DNA from: Setaria digitata
Lineage: Eukaryota > Nematoda > Chromadorea > Rhabditida > Setariidae
Assembly (NCBI GenBank): GCA_003640385.1
Contig: RCAB01000919.1
Location: 1 to 12,721, forward strand
Direction of reading: 5' to 3'
Length of the DNA stretch: 12,721 nucleotides
The position numbers and the translations under genes are program-made. Shown piece by piece: positions 1 through 8,000 of this stretch. Every line of letters starts with the position of its first letter. Within the stretch, counting starts at the first letter, position 1. The notes under the pieces were generated by a model that made no database searches, was not told the DNA's origin, and worked only from the letters and a program-made list of their open reading frames with translations.

Positions 1-300
1 CGCGTTCTTTTTTCATTTTGTATTCCAAATTTGCTATTTTTTAAATTATTATTAATCTATTTATTTATTTAATATTATTATTTGTTTATTGATTCATTAT
101 TAATTATTATTATTAATTATTGTCGAAGTAATTGTTGTTATTATATAATATTTACTGGTATTTGAGAAAATTCACCACTGAATTTCCGTTTCATTTTAAT
201 ATGCTAAAATTTAGTGGAAAATTAAGGTTAAGAGAAGACATTTTTTTTTTCTCTCAGAGCAAAGGTAATGAATGGGATTTGTTTTGAGCTTGAGGAAGCC

Positions 301-335
301 AGAAAGAAGGAAGAGAAGAGGAAGAAAAAGGGAAA
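301..335 (+). repeat. 35-nt GAA/GGA-rich purine tract
   Basis: An uninterrupted A/G stretch with GGAAG and GAGG units, more G-rich than the poly(A) tracts elsewhere in the window. Confidence 0.8.
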
Positions 336-457
336 TAATCGAACTTAGGCAGTAATTTTAAAACGAGAAGAAAAAAGGAAGCCTTAAGTCCTGAATTGTA
401 CAAACAAGAAGTAATTACGACAAGAAAGAAATAAAACGATTTAAAACTAACAATTAT

Positions 458-467
458 CCTTCTTCCT

Positions 468-499
<32 letters not shown>

Positions 500-502
500 T
501 TT
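458..502 (+). repeat. 45-nt pyrimidine tract with 22 consecutive T
   Basis: The tract is all C/T from 458, with T runs at 467-479 and 481-502. It accounts for the Lys-rich open frame on the opposite strand. Confidence 0.9.
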
Positions 503-888
503 AAATTAAAGAACATTAAGGGATTTCTTACTTTCGGTTCTTTCTCTTTATTTTGATCGTTTCCGTCAAGAGCGAAGAAAATGATTGGTGGTGAAGAAAT
601 TTTAGCAAAAGCTCTTAAATCCATCAAATGTATTTTCATTTTCGCACTTTTTTCCTTTTTTCTTTTTTTTTTTTTTTTGGTTCCTTCCGAGCAAAATTAT
701 GTTCGCTAATAGAATTAATTGGTTAATGATTTTCTCGATAACTATTTCAAACAATGAAGGAATTTTTTGGATGAGATAGATGATGGTTTTGAAAAAATGG
801 AAAGTTGCAAATTTCAGTTTCGGAATGGAAAAAAACTGTGTTATGAATTGCAAAAACAAAAAAAAAAAAAAGAAAAGAAAATAGATGC

Positions 889-910
889 CAATGAATTATA
901 AAATTCATTG
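889..910. other. Short inverted repeat CAATGAATT-N4-AATTCATTG
   Basis: Perfect 9-bp arms flank a 4-nt ATAA loop. It is AT-rich, so chance is possible, but it sits with two further inverted repeats within 300 nt. Confidence 0.4.
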
Positions 911-1014
911 AGACGTAATTGAAAGGCATTGAAATTAATGTTAATTAATACTTCCATATATCTTTGCAAATCATTGTGCCAAAATTTTTGTAAATGAATG
1001 AATAATCAGCTTGA

Positions 1015-1060
1015 ACTTAAATCACTGACCACTTCAACTGATTGATCATTGGATTTAAGT
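1015..1060. other. Inverted repeat ACTTAAATC...GATTTAAGT
   Basis: Perfect 9-bp arms (1015-1023 and 1052-1060) surround a 28-nt spacer. The spacer is of ordinary complexity. Confidence 0.35.
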
Positions 1061-1152
1061 GAAAACGGAAGTGGGAACTGCACTGATGATGAACTCATTT
1101 GCATTTATAAGAAGAAAAGGAAATTTGAATTTGGCATAAATTTGATCAGAGC

Positions 1153-1176
1153 TGAGGTCATTCATTGTTGACCTCA
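1153..1176. promoter_or_regulatory. Inverted repeat TGAGGTCA-N8-TGACCTCA
   Basis: Perfect 8-bp arms at 1153-1160 and 1169-1176 are separated by TTCATTGT. Each arm contains the AGGTCA core bound by many nuclear hormone receptors, a family expanded in nematodes. The arms could also form a small hairpin. Function is inference. Confidence 0.4.
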
Positions 1177-2061
1177 AGTGTATCTCGCTATCTGAACATC
1201 ATCCGCTCTCTTCATATCACAGAAGGTGGAAGGGAGGGTTTCATTTGCAGGCATTAATCACGTCAAGAATTTATTTTGTAATTAATTAACATCAGAATTG
1301 TTCATATTTATTAAAATTTGCACTTTTTTTTTTTTTTTCAAATTCCTATCTCAACAATAATTTTTATAACATTTTATGAGAGCCATGGTTATGCAATGTT
1401 CAAATGATATCCAATTTATCAATTTTTTTTCTTTATTTTCCCTTTTTGTTTCCTCCTTTTTTTTTTTTTGAATTATTCTCTGATGTCATAAATTCTCATA
1501 GCTTTTAGAAATGGTTATTTATTATTTACAAAAAATTTTAAACTAAACTTATTTCCATTTTTTAAATGAGATATATATTCACTGCGCAATTTAAATTTTC
1601 ATCACTTTATGTTAACTTTTGCAAATTTACGAAATACTGCAAAATAGGTCATCTTGCTCTTTTTTTTTCCTTTTTTCTCCAAGAATATTAAATACGATTA
1701 ATTTTTCTGTTATCGAGCTTTTCCTTCCCGTAGATGTCATTATCACTTTGAAGGGCTTTTTTTTTTCTTTTTTTTTTTCTCCGTCTTTCCAATTAACCTA
1801 ATTAGGAAGGTTTCGAATTAACTGTTGTCAACAAAAATGCCAATTCTCGGCATTTCTCTGATTAAGCTCATTTCAAAAAAAATTCCCCTGAGAGCATAAA
1901 TTTTCTTCCCATCGATGGAATAAGAAAGACTTCTTTCTTGTTCATCTATGCATACATACTAGTTTATTTTGACAGTGGACGAAGTATTTCCTCCACTGGC
2001 TTTTCCAAACTAGTTCAAATTCTTCATTTAAGCTTTTTGGTGATTAGTGAAGTTAGGATGA

Positions 2062-2081
2062 AGATAGATAGATAGATAGAT
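2062..2081 (+). repeat. AGAT microsatellite (five units)
   Basis: Five perfect AGAT units occur in the upstream non-coding region, directly after GATGA. The array is short but likely length-variable between individuals. Confidence 0.9.
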
Positions 2082-2295
2082 GTTCTTATACATGCATATT
2101 TCTTTCAGATGAAGTTTAAAATTTTTTTTGCTGCATTTATTTTATTTTTTGGATTTAAAATTTTTGGAAAAGCTTCGGAAAGCACATTGAAAATCCATTG
2201 AAAGTGACATATCAGAAGAGTTGTTTACTTCTTTATTAAACTCATCTAGGATAGTTTGATCGTTTAAAATTTCACTCAAATAACCATTCAAGCAC

Positions 2296-2369
2296 AAAAA
2301 AAAAGAAAAGAAAAAAAAAAAGAAAAAAAGAAAAAAGGAGAAAAAAAAAAAGAGGAAGAAAAAGAAAGA
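2296..2369 (+). repeat. 74-nt uninterrupted purine (A/G) tract
   Basis: Every base from 2296 to 2369 is A or G, mostly A runs broken by single G. The opposite strand therefore yields a long Phe/Leu-type open frame that should not be read as a gene. Tracts of this kind can exclude nucleosomes or form unusual DNA structures. Confidence 0.9.
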
Positions 2370-4909
2370 TGAATTAAAATAATACTTAAAGGAAAACAAA
2401 AATGAAAGGATTATTGAGAAATTTTTGCAATAGCTGCACATCATTTAAAAACTTTCTTTTTGTTTTTAAATTTAGCATTTGAAAAAGGAACAAAAGACTG
2501 GCCACTTATCCATTTCAAATTATGCCAAGTTGAAACACACTTATTTCCATTCATAAAGATTATGTAAGGAGTTAAGAAGCCTGAAATATGCCATCATGGC
2601 TAAATCCCATTTTTAGAAGTTTCCAAGATAAAGTAAAAACAAAAGAAGAAAAAGTTAAGGGAAATATACTATAAATCATTTTCGTAAGCTTTAGTTTCAG
2701 CTTCGTTTCTTTGTTTTTTTTCCTTTTTTTTTGTAGCAAAAAAAAAATCGAAGAAAGTGAAATTTTTTATTAAATTCAAATTTATGAGAAAAGAAATATT
2801 GGAAGTTTTTTTTTTTGAATTTTTACTTCCCAATGAAGATTTCTGTTTTATAATCTTTGCTAATTTACTTATTATGCTGTATTTTTCTTAACATTGCCAC
2901 TAAACCAATTTTTGTATTAAAAAAGAAAACAATTAATTGCCTTTGAGAGATAATGGCATTTCTAGACAAAGAAAAAGTAAAATGAAATTTATTTTTTCTG
3001 AAGTTTTTTTTTCCTGAAATTCAATTTTTTTTTCTAAAATTAATTTTTCTACAGTCTATCGTACTAGTAGTGAACATATGAATATATTCATTACTTAGTT
3101 GTTTTATTGTTAGATGCCTAAGAAGATATTGATATTTCTGTTCAAAAATATAATTTCTTTCAACAATTTTTCAAGAAAAAAAAGAGGGAGAAAGAAGAAA
3201 AAGATGTTCTAAGAGATTAACAAAATTGAAATTTTTGTAATAAAAATAAGCTCATAAAAGTATTGATAGATGGAACTAGAAAACGAAAATTTTACTTGAT
3301 AAAACATATGAAAGAATTAATTTGTTACAATAATTATGAACTTTTCAGTGTGATTGAGTGAATTAATTAAAGGCGGAAAGAATATAGTGATAGCGATAAG
3401 TACAACTGATACAACTCATAGAAGTGATATGATAAAATATCCTATAGCTTAGCAGTGAGACAGCGGTTTGTTAATTTCAAAAGCAAACAATTTTTTGTTC
3501 ATTTTTATAAATTTAGGCATAAGCTGATACTTTTTTTTCCTTTTTTTAAATAAATTTGTTTTAAAGAGTTGAAAAATATGTTAGCTTTTATTAGCTATTT
3601 AGCGTTTATAATATAATTAAATTTTAGAAATTTCAGCTTGGCCAAGTTTTGTTCATTTCTGAAATAGAAAAAATCAACTGATTCTGACTGAAAATTTTTT
3701 CCGTCACATTGAGTGATTTGATTTGACAGTCTGGCTGGATAAAACTTTGGATGCTTAGATTTCAGAAAATTTTGGCAACAATACGCTTGTAATTTTAGGC
3801 AAATGAAAGAGACAATTGCTTTTTTTTTCAAAAAGAAAAAAAGGTTTTTTGAATATTTTCTGATATTTTAGTGTGGAAATGGAAAAGTTTGGAAGTTGAA
3901 CCGGATTAAGCATATAGATCAAGTGTTTGTTTCATACTGTTTGGTAAATGAGTTAAATTGAAAGAAGAAAAACTTTCATAATGAAAATTTTTTTATCACT
4001 TATCATTTGGTTAATGTTCTAAAGTTCTTTCTTTCTTTTTTTTTAAAAAAAAAATCTTCACAAACAAGAAATAATAAAAAAAAAAAAGAAAAAGTTTTGT
4101 TTTTACTAAATAAAAAAAGCAGAATGCGAAGTGTGCCTTTTAATTACTCCCTTTGATTTGCATAATTTTTATCTGATATTTAATTACATTGCAAAGTATT
4201 AAATTAATGAGTTAAGAAAAAGAACAATGAATATTTTTTGGTAAACTTTAATGAACAATATTCTTTTCGTCTGTCTTTTTTTTTCCTTTAAATTTCTCTT
4301 TCTTTTTTTTTTTTTTTGCTGATGGAAAAGTTTCTTTTTTTCCTTTCTTGATAAGTTGTGTTAGAAAGTTTAGTAAAGCATACTTTATAGTTTGATTCCA
4401 GCCAGCTGTCTTTCTATCTTTTCTTTTTTTTTGAAGAAAAATTTTTGACATGCTTCAATGAATTTTAAATGCATTACAAAATGAAAAAACTAAAGAAACC
4501 AGAAAACGAAATCCAAATTGCGTATTTTGTTGCTAAGACAGAAAGAAGAAAAAAGAAAAAAACGATGGAAGAAGGATTTAAAGTCTCTAAAACGATCAAT
4601 TTGTTGTAAAAAAGGAAAAAAAAAGGAATAAAATTTAAAATTTTAGAGAGAAAAAAGACGAGAAAAAAAAACTGATTAAATTTTTTAATTTTTAAGGAAT
4701 TAAAATAGAAAAAAACAAAACAAAACAAAACTGCTAATTATTCGTAACTTTGTTTTCAGTCTTTTTTTCTCATTCAATGATTAAATTGAAAATTTTGTTA
4801 TTATACTATCATAATAGTAAACCTATGGTTTAAAAATCGTTTCAATAAAAAAAAAAAAAATGAGGAAAGACAAAGATAATTATTAGTTCTAATCAATTCT
4901 TAATTGCAG

Positions 4910-5064
4910 TTAATTGGCCTGGAAGGTATCCCTGTGTATACACATTTCCTTCTTAGTGATCAACGGTGGCATTTCGGGTGGTTTCTTTGCGATTTATGGC
5001 TTATGATCGATTATGTTGTTTGCCTCGCATCAATATATACCGTTCTTGGCATTACAATCGATAG
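4910..5064 (+). CDS. gar-2: gar-2 exon A: second half of TM2, first extracellular loop, TM3
   Basis: The acceptor is TTAATTGCAG before 4910 and the donor AG/GTAATT after 5064. The 155 nt encode 51 codons plus two bases of an Arg codon. The peptide starts [10 protein letters not shown] (end of TM2), continues to [12 protein letters not shown] (conserved TM3 Cys and the Asp that pairs with the acetylcholine ammonium group), and ends ITID plus the split Arg of the DRY motif. It opens in mid-helix, so at least one coding exon lies upstream. Confidence 0.9.
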
Positions 5065-8000
5065 GTAATTAATTAATCAATTAACTAATTAAGCTAACAA
5101 TGAAGCAGTTCATATTTACTTATTCCATATAATAATGCCTTATTATCAAAGTATCAAACTACATCAGTGTTTACTCAACAAATTAAATAAGTAAATTTGT
5201 AATTTTCTTTTTGATTTAATTCCTGAAACTATGTAAGACTAACTAACACATGTAATATTATTTTAGTAACTTATCACGTAAATACTTTGATTTTTAAGTT
5301 TTCTTGATAATTTTTGGCTAAATGATGATAAAATCAATGGTTAATGGGCATGATCCGGTTTATTTCAACTGATTTCAGGTATTGCTCAGTAAAGTATCCT
5401 GCAGCTTATCGTAACTGGAGGACACCACGACGTTTTATTTTAATTGTAGCTATTATATGGCTGGTAAATTTGATTTGTTGAAAATATATTAAATGAAAAA
5501 TACTTAAATTTATAAAAAAATAATTTGAATTAAGATTTTTTAAAAATTTTAAAATTATATAGATATATTTATTTCCTTCGATGACAATTTTTGCAACGAA
5601 CACAACAAGCAATTTGCACACCATGCTGATTACATAAGCAATTTTAATACCTAAAATATTCAATTATCATTTTTATGCGTTAAGAGGAGGGAATGGCGAC
5701 TAATTTATTTCCGCTAAACAATTTTCTAAAAATCAATTCTGAAAGCATTCGTTTCTTTTTACCTTTTTTTTTTTTTTAAAATTAAGCTGATTTTTCCGGC
5801 AAATCACTTCATTTCTGAATTTTTTTTTCTCATAACCATTTGTTTGTTGCATAATGAAGCATTTTAATGACAGCAATGAAAGAAGCATTGATACTTGAAA
5901 TGTTAGATTCATTTCTGATAACATTAACATTTCCAGATTCCAACCATATTATTTGGCTTATCAATTTTTGGTTATGATAAATTTACGGGTGAAAGAATTC
6001 TACGAGAGGATGAATGTTATGTACAATTCATGACAAATCCAATTTTAAACATGGGAATGTATATTTCATACTATTGGTCAACTCTATTTGTCATGTTATA
6101 TCTGTATTGGGGAATTTATCGAGCTGCTAAATTATTGGCTACTAAAAGTGAACAGGTATGTAGTTAATTTATATTTGATATTATTAATTTTAATTTAAAA
6201 AAAGGATTTCACTTTAATTTGCGTTTAAATTTTAGCGAGAGAGAGAGAGAAGAAAAGAGAGAAATAAATGTAAATGAAGAACAGGTGCATTGGATAAGTT
6301 TGATTGTCATTTTTATTTCTTTGTTCCTTTTTTTTTTTTTTTAGAAAAACAAACGATTGGCAATGTTAAATGAGATGAAAATCCACACGAAACAAGAAAC
6401 TCCCTCGTTGACAGCTTGTAAAAGTAGCGAACAGGAAAGTCCACCGGAAACTTCCTCAACATCACATTCCAGGTGCTCCTTCTCAATCTTCCTCATCCTT
6501 CTGAAACTTCCTCAACATCACATTCCAGGTGCTCCATCCTTGATCCTCCTGAATTCTCAATGCCCCATCATAGTCCATGTCAATTGTTTTCATTTCATTT
6601 CTATTTTTTTTATTTTTCAAATTATCAGATAATAAAGTTATATAAGTTATTCCTTTTGGAAGAGAAAATTAATTAAATTTCAATGGTTCTTTTTTTTTTT
6701 CCTCTTTTTTGTCCACTTTTTCCATCTGAATTTTCCAATTGTTTTGCTTGCTTATTTCATGTATCAAAGAAAAAAAGTTTCTGTATTCTTTTCAAACTTT
6801 CAATTCCCTCATCATCAGTGACGTAAATTATTTTTTATTGATTTTCAACAACACTGTCAAATGAAATTTGGTTTTAAATTCCATTTCTTCTTTTCATTTT
6901 CTGCGGCAAAATGAAAAAAAAAAAAAAAAAAATGAGAAAATTATTTACAAGAAGTAAAAGCTTCACAGTGCTAATAAATAAAAATGAAATTGTCAGTTGA
7001 ACAAGAAGGAAGAAGTCTCTTAGTGATGTTATTTTCGACGATTCAACGATGCAAAAGATGAAGAAAAAGGAAAAATGAGATTACACACATACATACGTAA
7101 ACGTAAACTTACACGCATACGAGTATGCATACGTTGACACAAAACGTAGCATTTGCGAAACATCAAAAAATAAATAATAAATAAAATATTAGAATTGTAA
7201 AATTATTGGAAGAAAAGTAACCTTTTAAACTTTTTTTTTCCAATTCAAAATAAACCGAAAATCATTGATTAATTCAATATTTTTGGCTAAAAAAATGAAT
7301 CCATATCATTTTTTTATTGCAAAAATTTTTTCATAAAATTAATTCAACTAAATCAGTCAAACAATATATTTTATATGTGATACTAACATTACTGAATTAT
7401 ATCAATTACACTAATAAATAAAACTTAGATTGCAGAAAATTGTTAACCTTTATCTTAATAAATGAAAAGATTTCGATTAACTTCAGAAAGAAAAAAACTT
7501 TTTTTTTTGAAATTTTGTAAAAATAACAAGCCATAAAAATATTTATCATTTCCCAGTGTTCGAGTTTTGGACTGAGAGAGCAAAGAGGAAGAGAAAATGA
7601 AAAAAAAAAAAAAAAAAAAAAATTTGTTGCTTGTCACCTAAAATTGTTAACATTTTTTTACGGAAACCAAACAAACTTCATTCGTTCATACACATCAATT
7701 TCAAAATTTACATTTGTCATTGTTTGCTTATTTGTTTCATATTTTGTTGTTATTGTTGTTGAAACTGATTGACTTCCGAAATTTCAATTTGCATTTTATC
7801 ACAGAAAATGACAAGAAAGAACTTAAAGAAAAACGAATATTTTCAAAATTGAGAAATTTTCAGAAAGTTTTTTTTTTTTTAAATAAAAAAACTCGTCGAT
7901 TTATTAAACGAAAAGGAAGTGAAAATATAAATTCAAATTACATTTAATCATTTCACTAATATTTAAAATCAATTAATTTAGAAATATATAAGCATTTATC

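Larger units (their letters stand above)
1..4909 (+). other. Non-coding AT-rich region, probably the intron 5' of gar-2 exon A
   Basis: I find no convincing exon in these 4.9 kb on either strand. The gene enters at 4910 in the middle of TM2, so this stretch is best read as part of a long intron whose donor, with the start and TM1 exon, lies left of the window. It begins with ATT/TTA-rich low complexity (about 40-140) and carries many T or A runs. Regions 1010-1260 and 1800-2110 are less repetitive than the rest and contain the inverted repeats listed separately. A TM1-type peptide (GN-x-x-V followed by a basic loop and NYF) was searched for by eye and not seen. Confidence 0.6.

Noticed and set aside
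1055..1165. 36-codon minus-strand frame starting MNDLSSDQIY in the more complex upstream region
   Set aside because: It is too short and has no family match. It overlaps the AGGTCA inverted repeat, so the complexity may be regulatory rather than coding.
2142..2444. Minus-strand open frame of 100 codons
   Set aside because: Its core is the reverse of the 74-nt purine tract (Phe/Ser/Leu runs). No domain is visible.
3595..3831. Minus-strand open frame of 78 codons with fairly balanced composition
   Set aside because: It is the least repetitive of the spurious frames, but it has no recognisable domain, no clear splice or start context and no support beyond openness. Homology search or RNA reads would decide.
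6357..6676. Exon D read through both repeat copies as ordinary coding sequence
   Set aside because: The 56-nt offset shifts frame, the added peptide becomes hydrophobic, and the receptor must continue to TM6. Splicing at 6472 keeps the frame open to the true stop.
7714..7947. Plus-strand open frame of 77 codons in the large intron, hydrophobic then basic
   Set aside because: It begins at a TTG, contains T/A-run codons, and I found no in-phase connection to neighbouring gar-2 exons.
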